Made by a program: the position numbers and the translations under genes
Notes under the pieces: model-generated
Databases searched by the model: none
What the model saw: only the letters and a program-made list of their open reading frames with translations
Told to the model about the DNA's origin: nothing
DNA from: Sphaerospermopsis aphanizomenoides BCCUSP55
GTDB lineage: Bacteria; Cyanobacteriota; Cyanobacteriia; Cyanobacteriales; Nostocaceae
DNA length: 33,709 bases
NCBI RefSeq assembly: GCF_001586785.1
Contig: NZ_LUFH02000068.1
Coordinates: 1-33,709 of the forward strand
Reading direction: 5' to 3'
Part shown: piece by piece, positions 17,740-24,942 of the stretch
Layout of the letters: each line of letters starts with the position of its first letter
How positions within the stretch are numbered: the first letter of the stretch is position 1

Positions 17740-17769
17740 AATATAGCCTTGATTGAGAATAACTGTCAA
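17740..17769 (-). promoter_or_regulatory. Promoter of the candidate small RNA
   Basis: TTGACA, 18 bases, TATATT, read on the minus strand. The -35 is exact and the -10 differs from consensus at one position. No NtcA-type GTA-N8-TAC lies at the expected distance upstream. Confidence 0.6.
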
Positions 17770-17862
17770 CTATTAATGAAAAAAAATCTCAATAAATTCT
17801 GGTACTGAATAAACTTGAGTAGTTGTCATAGTCCGAAAAGAGTATGATGGTTTTTCAGTTCC

Positions 17863-17869
17863 TATATAA
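17863..17869 (+). promoter_or_regulatory. -10 element of upp
   Basis: TATATAAT lies at about 17862-17869, 24 bases before the chosen upp start. It overlaps an in-frame ATG at 17869, which therefore is unlikely to be translated. No clear -35 was found. Confidence 0.45.
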
Positions 17870-17892
17870 TGATAAGCTGCCCATTTCTGGCT

Positions 17893-18543
17893 ATGACTCA
17901 ACAATTGCTTGTTTATGTCCCACCCCATCCCCTAATCAAGCACTGGCTGGCAGTAGCTCGTGATGTGGCTACACCTTCAGTATTGTTTCGTTCTGCGATC
18001 ACTGAGTTGGGACGATGGCTAACTTATGAAGCGGCAAGAGATTGGTTGCCGACGCAAGAAACTGTAGTTGAGAGTCCCTTAGCTACTTGTCCAGGGACTG
18101 TAATTGATCCACAAGTACCTGTGGCAGTTGTGCCGATTCTCCGCGCTGGGTTAGGCTTATTAGAGGGAGCGCAGACGGTGTTGCCGTTGGCGAAAATTTA
18201 CCATCTGGGTTTGGCTAGAAATGAGGAAACGCTAGAACCTTCTTGTTATTTGAATAAATTGCCAGAAAAATTCGACCCGGAAACAAGGGTATTAATTACC
18301 GATCCAATGTTGGCTACAGGAGGATCTATAATGGCAGCAATGGCAGAGTTAACCCAGAAAGGTGTTGATCCAGCGTTGACGAGGATTGTTTGTGTTGTAG
18401 CTGCACCACCGGCTTTGCAAAAATTGAGTGCTGCTTATCCTGGCTTAACGGTTTACAGCGCGACGATTGATGGCACAGTTAACGATAAAGGGTTTATTGT
18501 ACCGGGGTTGGGGGATGCTGGCGATCGCATCTTTGGGACTTAA
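17893..18543 (+). CDS. upp: Uracil phosphoribosyltransferase
   Basis: Upp joins uracil to PRPP to make UMP, the pyrimidine salvage step, in the cytoplasm. I chose the ATG at 17893 (216 residues, MTQQLLVYVPPHPLIKHWL), because the ATG at 17869 overlaps a TATAAT. Signatures: PHPLIKHWLAVARD near the N-terminus, VPILRAGLGLLEG, the PRPP-binding loop VLITDPMLATGGS and the C-terminal uracil-site GLGDAGDRIFGT. The length is close to the family's 208-215. The next gene follows after about 75 bp on the same strand and might be read through. Confidence 0.95.
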   Translation: MTQQLLVYVPPHPLIKHWLAVARDVATPSVLFRSAITELGRWLTYEAARDWLPTQETVVESPLATCPGTVIDPQVPVAVVPILRAGLGLLEGAQTVLPLAKIYHLGLARNEETLEPSCYLNKLPEKFDPETRVLITDPMLATGGSIMAAMAELTQKGVDPALTRIVCVVAAPPALQKLSAAYPGLTVYSATIDGTVNDKGFIVPGLGDAGDRIFGT

Positions 18544-18618
18544 GCTAGGATGCAGGGAAAGCAGGAAAATAGCTTAAATACAAAGGAAAGTTGCAGATTT
18601 CTTGAAGGCGGTAAAGAT

Positions 18619-18963
18619 ATGAGTCAGCGAGATGGTTTTGCTAGTGGCTTTTTGCTTGGAACAATTGTGGGTGGTGTAGTTGGGGGAGTTTTGGGTGCAG
18701 TGCTGGCATCTCGACGGGATGGTGTCGAACAGGAAGAGACAGAACTGAATAATGGTTCTCTAGAAGCGGGGAAAATGCCAGCTAAAAGAAGACAGATGAG
18801 ATCAGCAGCTAATGAGGGTTTAGAAATGGAAGCTGCACGGCGATCGCTAGAAGACAAAATCGCTCAACTCAATGCCACTATTGATGATGTCCGCAACCAG
18901 TTGGGGAATGTTAATGGCAGTTCCTATCCATCTTCTGAACGCTCTGTGTCTCAAGATTCCTAA
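18619..18963 (+). CDS. YtxH-like glycine-zipper membrane protein
   Basis: A 114-residue protein from the ATG at 18619, MSQRDGFASGF. Earlier in-frame ATG at 18550 would add a polar tail lacking conservation signs. One membrane segment with a dense glycine zipper (GFLLGTIVGGVVGGVLGAVL, about 10-29) ends at Arg-Arg-Asp. A charged region with Lys/Arg patches follows, then a coiled coil (about 70-100, LEDKIAQLNATIDDVRNQLG) and a Ser-rich tail. Such YtxH-type proteins are common in cyanobacteria and of unknown role. It lies downstream of upp and upstream of yggT on the same strand. Confidence 0.7.
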   Translation: MSQRDGFASGFLLGTIVGGVVGGVLGAVLASRRDGVEQEETELNNGSLEAGKMPAKRRQMRSAANEGLEMEAARRSLEDKIAQLNATIDDVRNQLGNVNGSSYPSSERSVSQDS

Positions 18964-19094
18964 ACAGCAGCGGTTTCATAGCGAAAAACCTATTTTGGCA
19001 GATGTAGCTGCTAGTTGCAGACGCTATGACACTAGCTCCATTAAAATCAATAAATAAGACTACCTTTGATTTTTAGCAAAAAACCAACCCATCC

Positions 19095-19373
19095 ATGAAT
19101 TTACTGATTACTACACTAGCAACATTTGTCCAAATTTATAGCTATTTGCTAATTATTCGGGTTCTATTGACCTGGTTTCCCCAAATAAACTGGTATAACC
19201 AACCATTTGCGGCTTTGAGCCAGATTAGTGACCCCTATCTCAATCTATTTCGTTCTATTATCCCCCCATTGGGTGGTATGGATTTTTCCCCCATCTTAGC
19301 TTTCCTGGTACTCAATTTAGCTGGCAGTTTTCTGACAGGTCTGAGTCGTTTACCAGTAGTGCAAGGATTTTAA
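19095..19373 (+). CDS. YggT family (Ycf19-like) membrane protein
   Basis: A 92-residue protein with two membrane helices (about 3-27 and 68-84) around the family signature: RVLLTWFPQINWYNQPFAAL and the SDPYLNLFRSIIPPLGGMDFSP segment, each typical of YggT/Ycf19. In chloroplasts and cyanobacteria, relatives are linked to thylakoid organisation and cytochrome maturation, but the role of this copy is not shown by its neighbours. It is followed by a strong GC-rich hairpin. Confidence 0.9.
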   Translation: MNLLITTLATFVQIYSYLLIIRVLLTWFPQINWYNQPFAALSQISDPYLNLFRSIIPPLGGMDFSPILAFLVLNLAGSFLTGLSRLPVVQGF

Positions 19374-19388
19374 TTAATTTGTGTAATT

Positions 19389-19411
19389 CCCCGGTCTTCT
19401 ACAAGCCGGGG
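19389..19411 (+). terminator. GC-rich hairpin after yggT
   Basis: CCCCGG (19389-19394) pairs with CCGGGG (19406-19411), with an inner CTT-CTAC-AAG helix. The helix is very stable but has no T-run, so it may end transcription weakly or be a small repeat. Confidence 0.5.
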
Positions 19412-19444
19412 CTGAAGCGTGATGACTACAAATTTTTCAATTAC

Positions 19445-19536
19445 AGGACTTACGCACAAGTCACGGAATATCGAACCACAGAGGACGCAGAGAACACAGA
19501 GGAATAGGAGTTTGGGAGAGTTTTTGCGTAAGTCCT
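19445..19536. mobile_element. MITE with perfect 12-bp terminal inverted repeats
   Basis: AGGACTTACGCA (19445-19456) and TGCGTAAGTCCT (19525-19536) are perfect inverted ends of a 92-bp non-coding element. The inside carries the CACAGAGGACGCAGAGAACA-type stretch that I recall as a common dispersed repeat in Nostocales. No target duplication is evident. It lies between yggT and the convergent secreted-protein gene. Confidence 0.7.
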
Positions 19537-19544
19537 AAATTAAT

Positions 19545-19976
19545 CTATCTTCTTACTTGACCGCTAAATCCAGATGCTTTAAATTGCTTGAGCTGCAATG
19601 GAGTTGGTTGGTTTGCAGGTACAGAAATTCTTAACTCAAAATCACTGATACCTGGTGGTACTTCAGGAATAGACCCTAAACGGGTGCGGTTTTGTAATAT
19701 GGGGTCATTGTTGGCATCATAGATGCGTCCAAAGATATCTGCATCATAAACGGTTTTATAAGTGCCATTTTTTGCCTTACCAGTGACGATAAAGCAATTA
19801 GCTGCTGCTGAACCATTACTAACGACAGCACCTTGGGCTAATTCTGGTGGACAGTCTTTATATGACAGGTCAGATAGTTGAATTTGCGTTAAAGCTTGAG
19901 CGGGGAGAGTAAAAACCCAAGACAGAACAACTATTAAGCAAGAAATGGAAATTAGCGTGAGTGAGCGCAACCGCAT
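19545..19976 (-). CDS. Secreted protein of unknown function
   Basis: A 143-residue protein from the ATG at 19976 (a start three codons earlier adds nothing). It has a clear Sec signal peptide: basic MRLR, a hydrophobic core at about 5-24, then LPAQALTQ with a likely cleavage after AQA. The mature part is about 110 residues with two Cys (in KDCPPEL and ANCFIV) that could form a disulphide, and a beta-rich look (FELRISVPANQ, LKQFKASGFSGQV). I do not recognise the family. It probably acts in the periplasm or thylakoid lumen. Its stop lies eight bases from the MITE at 19445-19536. Confidence 0.65.
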   Translation of the reverse strand: MRLRSLTLISISCLIVVLSWVFTLPAQALTQIQLSDLSYKDCPPELAQGAVVSNGSAAANCFIVTGKAKNGTYKTVYDADIFGRIYDANNDPILQNRTRLGSIPEVPPGISDFELRISVPANQPTPLQLKQFKASGFSGQVRR

Positions 19977-20112
19977 AAAACACACCGTAACTTTATTAAA
20001 AGTATACGCAAATTTTCACCCCAGCTTACGGAAATTTCTCTGTGAGTAGATTGAAGACTGGAATTTAATTTTGCAATAATTGTAAAAATAGACTCTCACT
20101 TGCTATTAGCCT

Positions 20113-20724
20113 ATGAATCCAGATGAGATTGAAGCCGCTTTGCAAACAGCGTTTAGTCGTTGTGATGTAGCAAGCTGTCCTCTCACTGATATGCAGAAAC
20201 AAATATTGCTGCAAGTAGTCGAGCAAATTCAGAGAAATTCAATTTCTCAGGTATCAAATACTGCCAATCCCTTGGATGAACTGACTCCAGAGGAGTTAGA
20301 GGTGTTTTTAGAGTTTGTCAAAGCAGAAGAAGAACAAAACCGCACTTGGAAGGTGCAGTTGCTCAATGATTGGCTTTTGTCCCAAGATTCGGGAAAGGTG
20401 CAGTTTATTCGCCAACGCTATGGCTTACAGTGGTTAAATCGGGTGGAATCATACCATTTTGATAAATATTCTTATTTTGAAGAAGCATTAAAGTTAAAAA
20501 TAGGCGATCGCATTGAAGTTTCTAATGCACTGTGGGAATGGATACCAGAAGATGACTCCTATCAGCGAGAATGGTTTCCCTGTATGGTAATTAAGATTGA
20601 TGAAATTTGTGATGGTGATGATGTTTTTACCAGTTGCCAGATTCGCTTTTTTAATGGTAGTGAATATGAAATTCCCGGTGTTTATGAATGGAATCGTTAT
20701 AATTGGCGTTGGCCAAAGAAGTAG
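20113..20724 (+). CDS. Hypothetical soluble protein with possible SH3-like C-terminal part
   Basis: A 203-residue acidic cytoplasmic protein with no membrane segment. The first half is helical, with TPEELEVFLEFVKAEEEQN and LNDWLLSQDSGKVQFIRQRYG. The second half starts KIGDRIEVSNALWEWIPED and continues in short strands (WFPCMVIKID, CQIRFFNGSEYEIPG), as in small barrel domains. I do not recognise a named family. It is convergent with the two-ATPase operon, with 13 bp between the stop codons. It could belong to the same accessory unit, but its strand argues for separate transcription. Confidence 0.65.
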   Translation: MNPDEIEAALQTAFSRCDVASCPLTDMQKQILLQVVEQIQRNSISQVSNTANPLDELTPEELEVFLEFVKAEEEQNRTWKVQLLNDWLLSQDSGKVQFIRQRYGLQWLNRVESYHFDKYSYFEEALKLKIGDRIEVSNALWEWIPEDDSYQREWFPCMVIKIDEICDGDDVFTSCQIRFFNGSEYEIPGVYEWNRYNWRWPKK

Positions 20725-20737
20725 ACAAAGAAATATT

Positions 20738-23176
20738 TTACTCTTCCTCTATTAATTGTTCTACAAATCGTTGCACTAAGAGAACTTGAAAAGCATTACC
20801 TTCAGGAGTCAGAATTTCTTTTCGCGTTAGTTTTTTCATTACTCCTTTATCTTGCTGGGTGGGAGTTTCACCATAAATTAAACGTCTGAGAAAATCACGG
20901 TCATTATTTGCTAAACTAGTCCATAATTCTCGAAAATATGGATCGCCTGTTTCCAAAACTGTATCAATAATAAATTCAACATCTTGAGAAGTTACTTTTG
21001 CTGTTGTGGATTCGCGTCTATTTCCTCGAATATCGCGGTTAATTAATTCTACCAATTCATAACACACCAACTGCACTAAATATGGTTGACAGTGAGTTAA
21101 TTGAATAATCCTATCTACCGCAGCATCTTCATAAATTTCTGGAAATTTTTCCACGGGGTTTAAAATCAATTCTCGTGCTTCTGATTCTTGGAGGTAAGTC
21201 ATTCTTAAAGCACGAGTATTGATTAAATAATCACTCCAATAATCGGGAAGTTCAGATAATTGATGTGAACCACTAAAAAGTAAAATCCATTGACGTTGAT
21301 GTTGGATAACATTACGAATAAAATTCAATGGTACACGACTATTTGTAGCTTTTATAACTTCACTAAGTCTTTCATATTCATCCAAGCACAACAGAAATTT
21401 TTTATTAGGATAAGTGCGTTCTATTTCAGAAAACCATGTTTGTAATGCCAGAAAAGGTTCTTGGCAAATTTGTTCCTCATTTGGATAAGAAAGATTAATT
21501 TTTGTTGGTAGACGCTGGGCTGCTTCAATAATGGACTTAGCTAAATTTTCTGCTAAACCTCTTAAAGTTGTTGCTGATGCTGCACCTTGCAAATCTACTA
21601 ATAAAGGAATAATAGTTGATCCAATTTTATGTGGTAAATATTTAAGGGCAGAAGTTTTTCCTGTTCTACGTCCACCAAAAAGTAATAATACAGGTGGTGA
21701 AGTTGAAAGTGTAATATTTTCAATTTCTCTAAAGATATCAATACGTCCTTTAAAGCGATTTTTAGCTGTTTCTGGATCGAGGGAATTACCAGCGATATAA
21801 ACTTGAGGTATTTCTTGAGTTCTTTCAGCTTCTTGTTTTAATGTATGTTGTGCTGTTTCCAGAATTATTAACCAGAGTTCTGCCACTTTGCTAAACTGAG
21901 TAGTTAATATAGCATTTTTATTAAAAGCTAGGTTTTGTTTAAGTGCTTGTAAGTTTCTAATGGGAATATTGAGTAGTTCGTATTGACGATAGCGAGAAGT
22001 TGCTTCATTTGCAGTTATAACATCTTGACTAATTTCTAAAAATGGGCGCAAGATATTATCTGAACCTTCGGGTATTTGTGAAATTCTCCAAATTGGTTGA
22101 TTAGCAATTGCAACAATATCACTAACCTTTCGACAACGAATAAAAGTATCTACATTAATATCAATAATTACCCTGGATGCTAGTTTTTGCTGATTGGTAT
22201 AGGAAATTAAATAATCAAGAGTATCTTTAGCAATTTGAGGATGAGTTTTATAAGTTTCCAAAATCATTTCATCCATAAAGGGTAAAGGCAAAATAATTAG
22301 TTCATCAAAAAAGGGGGGAGTGTTACGTAAATAAACATCAATATTCTGGGGGTCTAAAACAGAAGTCAAAAATTGGATATACATACCCCATATTTCTGGC
22401 AACCAAAAGCAAATCCTCAGCACTCCAACAATGAAGCCTAAGCCAATGCCCATACCAAATGGCAAGTCTACTCCTACCACTAAAGTAAATCCTCCTACCA
22501 CACCTAGAATTAAACCTCTAGCTATTTCATAATAAACACTATATGCTAGGCCAAACATCATACCAATAGCTACACCACAACTTAAGTTAAATTGTGGGTT
22601 TATAAGTATATCTATATTTGAGATTGAAGAAACTAAATTTACTACAATAGCTAAGAAGATACTAAATCCAAAGTTGTATAAATTAACAGACTGTATGCCC
22701 ATGAGTAAAACTGATGTCATATTCATCATCAAACTCAAATTTTTGGATGGATAAAATATAATTACACTTATTTGTGATAAGGCTATTATTACAATAATGA
22801 GAGTAATTTTATGAATTATTCTGTTTGTATTATAATAGCGTCCTAATGTTAGACCAATTAAACAACAAAACAAAACTAAAGAACTACGAAGCCAATCAAA
22901 TATGTTAATATTATTCAAAGTATCAATCAACCCAACTACTAAAACAGCTAATATTGGAATTACAGTAATTAGGCATGATATTTGTCCAGCATAACGATTC
23001 AATTTAGCGTTTTTAGAAAACTCATCTCTTTTTTTAAATGGGTTATCTTTTAATTTTAATTCTGGATGAATATCTTGCAACCAATATTTAAAAGTATAGG
23101 GTTTAAAATATGTCCAATATAGTAACCGGAGACATTCACCTATATATGTGAAAAATTTATTTTTAGAATTAGTCAT
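20738..23176 (-). CDS. Polytopic membrane protein with C-terminal P-loop (AAA/STAND-like) ATPase domain
   Basis: I start this at the ATG at 23176, one base after the stop of the upstream gene, giving 812 residues; an earlier in-frame ATG would overlap that gene by 65 bases. The N-terminal part (about 35-240) has about eight membrane helices, the last ones glycine-rich (GLILGVVGGFTLVVGVDLPF). A cytoplasmic linker of about 230 residues follows. The ATPase domain has Walker A FGGRRTGKTS (about 497-506) and Walker B KKFLLCLDEYERL (about 586-598), a sensor-like SGSHQL, and a C-terminal alpha-helical, winged-helix-like end. The domain resembles AAA_16/STAND NTPases. No nuclease, protease or TIR domain is visible. 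The function is unknown; the partner ATPase gene is translationally coupled upstream. Confidence 0.8.
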   Translation of the reverse strand: MTNSKNKFFTYIGECLRLLYWTYFKPYTFKYWLQDIHPELKLKDNPFKKRDEFSKNAKLNRYAGQISCLITVIPILAVLVVGLIDTLNNINIFDWLRSSLVLFCCLIGLTLGRYYNTNRIIHKITLIIVIIALSQISVIIFYPSKNLSLMMNMTSVLLMGIQSVNLYNFGFSIFLAIVVNLVSSISNIDILINPQFNLSCGVAIGMMFGLAYSVYYEIARGLILGVVGGFTLVVGVDLPFGMGIGLGFIVGVLRICFWLPEIWGMYIQFLTSVLDPQNIDVYLRNTPPFFDELIILPLPFMDEMILETYKTHPQIAKDTLDYLISYTNQQKLASRVIIDINVDTFIRCRKVSDIVAIANQPIWRISQIPEGSDNILRPFLEISQDVITANEATSRYRQYELLNIPIRNLQALKQNLAFNKNAILTTQFSKVAELWLIILETAQHTLKQEAERTQEIPQVYIAGNSLDPETAKNRFKGRIDIFREIENITLSTSPPVLLLFGGRRTGKTSALKYLPHKIGSTIIPLLVDLQGAASATTLRGLAENLAKSIIEAAQRLPTKINLSYPNEEQICQEPFLALQTWFSEIERTYPNKKFLLCLDEYERLSEVIKATNSRVPLNFIRNVIQHQRQWILLFSGSHQLSELPDYWSDYLINTRALRMTYLQESEARELILNPVEKFPEIYEDAAVDRIIQLTHCQPYLVQLVCYELVELINRDIRGNRRESTTAKVTSQDVEFIIDTVLETGDPYFRELWTSLANNDRDFLRRLIYGETPTQQDKGVMKKLTRKEILTPEGNAFQVLLVQRFVEQLIEEE

Positions 23177-23177
23177 T

Positions 23178-24248
23178 TTATTTAATTCCCAATTTCTCAC
23201 GCACAAAATCCCAAACTTCATTCCAGTGCAGCACACCTGCAAAAACCAAAGCCAGCATAATCAGGAAAACTAAGCCAATAATCCAGTTAGTCACATCGTC
23301 CACAGTTCCACCAATAAATTTGGCAAAACTACCCAAACGCACCGGTAAATCCCAAACTACCCAACGCAACCACCCCCACCGCTGTCTTTTTGAATTAGGC
23401 TTAAAATCAGCAATCTGTTTTTCAAATTGCTCTTTTGCCCATTTAACAGACTTGCTTTGTTGTCGTGCTTCCACTAAATAGTAGCCAGCCAATTGCAAAT
23501 GATAAGGATGACGTTTTCCCCACTGCTGGGCATTATTCTGTTCATCTATGCTCAAAACTGGTACACCATTAGTTGAGCCGTTTGACAAACGCAGCAGTTG
23601 AATAGCGTCATCTGTCGTTAGTTCTTTGAGTTCCAGGGTGTGTCCAATATTGAAGAAGCTGGAAATAAACCGATATTCACTACCGTAAACATCCAGTTTT
23701 TTGCGGGAAGCTATCACCAGCATTAAGGTGTTATCATCCATGAGCGATCGCAAATTGTCATAAAATCCGTTATCGAATTCTTGGGGATATTTTAAAAGGC
23801 TTTCAAAATCATCCAAACAAAGAACAGGTAGCTTTCCTTCCCGTTCACATTGCTTGATAGCCTCTGAGAATCCTTGGCGATTCAGCGATTTACGCTTCAA
23901 GGCATTATTCACCCAGTTTTGCCATCCTGAAACAGAATTCGATAAACCTTGAGCTACAGCTTGATAGAAACCTATCTCTGTTTGACAATTCACATCCCGT
24001 AGGGACAGGTAAATTACCACATAACGGTTAGGGTTTTGTACTCGCTGTTCCCAAGTGAGAAAAAAGTGATACAGCAAAGAAGATTTACCAATCCGTTTTT
24101 CACCATATATATTGATACTGGTTGGCTGTGCGCCAGTCATCCGGGAAACCATAGCCTGTAACTCATCCTGACGACCAACAAACAGCCTAGAATCTTCAAT
24201 CATTCCCGCAGCCACAAAGGGGTTAGGGGGAAGAGAACTTTGAGCCAT
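23178..24248 (-). CDS. Tail-anchored P-loop (AAA/STAND-like) ATPase
   Basis: A 356-residue protein. The N-terminal FVGRQDEL (23-30) matches the Fx-GRxxE box that opens AAA_16/STAND domains. Then come Walker A GEKRIGKS (49-56), Walker B LPVLCLDDFE (140-149), and SRKK (about 187-190) after LMLVIA as a sensor-1-like strand. A helical part follows (HPYHLQLAGYYLVEA), as in relatives. Near the C-terminus is one membrane helix (about 318-339) and a short tail. It would sit on the cytoplasmic face of the membrane. It is the first gene of a two-gene unit: stop TAA, one A, then the ATG of the polytopic ATPase. What it switches is unknown. Confidence 0.82.
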   Translation of the reverse strand: MAQSSLPPNPFVAAGMIEDSRLFVGRQDELQAMVSRMTGAQPTSINIYGEKRIGKSSLLYHFFLTWEQRVQNPNRYVVIYLSLRDVNCQTEIGFYQAVAQGLSNSVSGWQNWVNNALKRKSLNRQGFSEAIKQCEREGKLPVLCLDDFESLLKYPQEFDNGFYDNLRSLMDDNTLMLVIASRKKLDVYGSEYRFISSFFNIGHTLELKELTTDDAIQLLRLSNGSTNGVPVLSIDEQNNAQQWGKRHPYHLQLAGYYLVEARQQSKSVKWAKEQFEKQIADFKPNSKRQRWGWLRWVVWDLPVRLGSFAKFIGGTVDDVTNWIIGLVFLIMLALVFAGVLHWNEVWDFVREKLGIK

Positions 24249-24349
24249 TTTTAAGAAAGATTAATTACAATAAATTTAAGCATTATCACTTAAAATAATA
24301 AACCTAAAACTTGTTATAATCAAGCAAGAAAATTTCTGCCAGCTAGGTT

Positions 24350-24789
24350 ATGGGAATTGAAGAATTATTACTACCATTTCGTGAAGAAATATTAAAAATT
24401 GCCGCTAAATATGGCGCTTATAATATGCGGATTTTTGGTTCAGTTGCCAGAGGTGAAGCAACACCAGATAGTGATGTAGATTTTTTAGTGGAACTGCAAC
24501 CTCAATGCAGTTTATTTGACTATAGTGATCCGATTTGATTCATGAATTTTTCGTGGAGGCAGGGAACAGGGAACAGGGAACAGGGAACAGGAAAGAAGGC
24601 TTTCAGTGTGTACTGAGTTCTGTATGGCTTACGCCACGCTACGCTATCAAAAATCAAATAGGAGTCCTATATATAGCTTTAACTCAAGATTTGGCAGCAT
24701 TGCTAGGACGCAAAGTTGATGTTGCTGAACCTCAGAATTTACATGATTTAATTAAAGATAAAGTATTAAGTGAATCTGTCCCATTATGA
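24350..24789 (+). pseudogene. MntA-type nucleotidyltransferase (antitoxin), interrupted by a MITE
   Basis: The 5' part (24350-24522) encodes the minimal nucleotidyltransferase signature RIFGSVARGEATPDSDVDFL, with GSVARG and the two catalytic Asp of DSDVD. In MntA antitoxins this domain adenylylates the HepT toxin. The 3' part (24672-24789) encodes LTQDLAALLGRKVDV and ends ESVPL, the normal MntA ending. Between them is a 147-bp element bringing stop codons. Removing one TA copy and the element restores the frame exactly across FDY-IALTQ. The stop overlaps the next start as ATGA, the usual mntA-hepT arrangement. Confidence 0.85.
24523..24669. mobile_element. 147-bp MITE-like insertion in mntA
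   Basis: The ends TAGTGATCCGATTTGATT (from 24523) and, reverse-complemented, TAGGACTCCTATTTGATT (from 24669) match at 14 of 18 positions. They are flanked by TA (TATA) duplications. Inside are four GGGAACA heptamers (about 24559-24590) and a palindromic GCTTACGCCACGCTACGCTA repeat (24628-24648). It is non-coding and would be mobilised in trans. Confidence 0.75.
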
Positions 24790-24893
24790 AAAATGAGCGT
24801 TTATATTTGAGCAATATTAAAGAATGTATTGAACGGATAGAAGAATATACCCAAGAACCTATACACAAAGCCAGTTTGACTTCTGACTCCTGA
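24786..24893 (+). pseudogene. HepT-type HEPN toxin (DUF86) fragment, 3' lost
   Basis: The ATG overlaps the mntA stop (ATGA). The frame gives MKNERLYLSNIKECIERIEEYTQEP, which fits the first helix of DUF86/HepT toxins, whose full length is usually about 110-140 residues. After about 28 codons it enters a repeat (GACTCCTGACTCCTGA) with a stop at 24891. The rest of the gene, including the RNase RX4-6H motif, is not found downstream, so it was deleted rather than only interrupted. The toxin cannot be active. Confidence 0.7.
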
Positions 24894-24924
24894 CTCCTGA
24901 TAGCGTAGCGTGGCGTAAGCCATA
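24878..24924. repeat. GACTCCT heptamers plus palindromic dispersed repeat
   Basis: GACTCCTGACTCCT is followed by GATAGCGTAGCGTGGCGTAA. The second unit is the reverse complement of the one at 24628-24648 inside the mntA insertion, and near copies lie at about 28812-28836 and 28978-29003. Confidence 0.75.
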
Positions 24925-24942
24925 TTCTGCTGTAACATCATT

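Noticed and set aside
17663-17769. NtcA regulation of the candidate small RNA
   Set aside because: No GTA-N8-TAC was found at the expected distance upstream of the TATATT.
20113-24248. Naming the two-ATPase locus as a known defence system
   Set aside because: No diagnostic effector domain (nuclease, TIR, protease, NACHT repeats) can be seen, so a named system would be a guess.
24535-24789. Open frame of 84 codons on the + strand
   Set aside because: It is a chimera of MITE sequence and the 3' part of the mntA pseudogene, not a separate gene.
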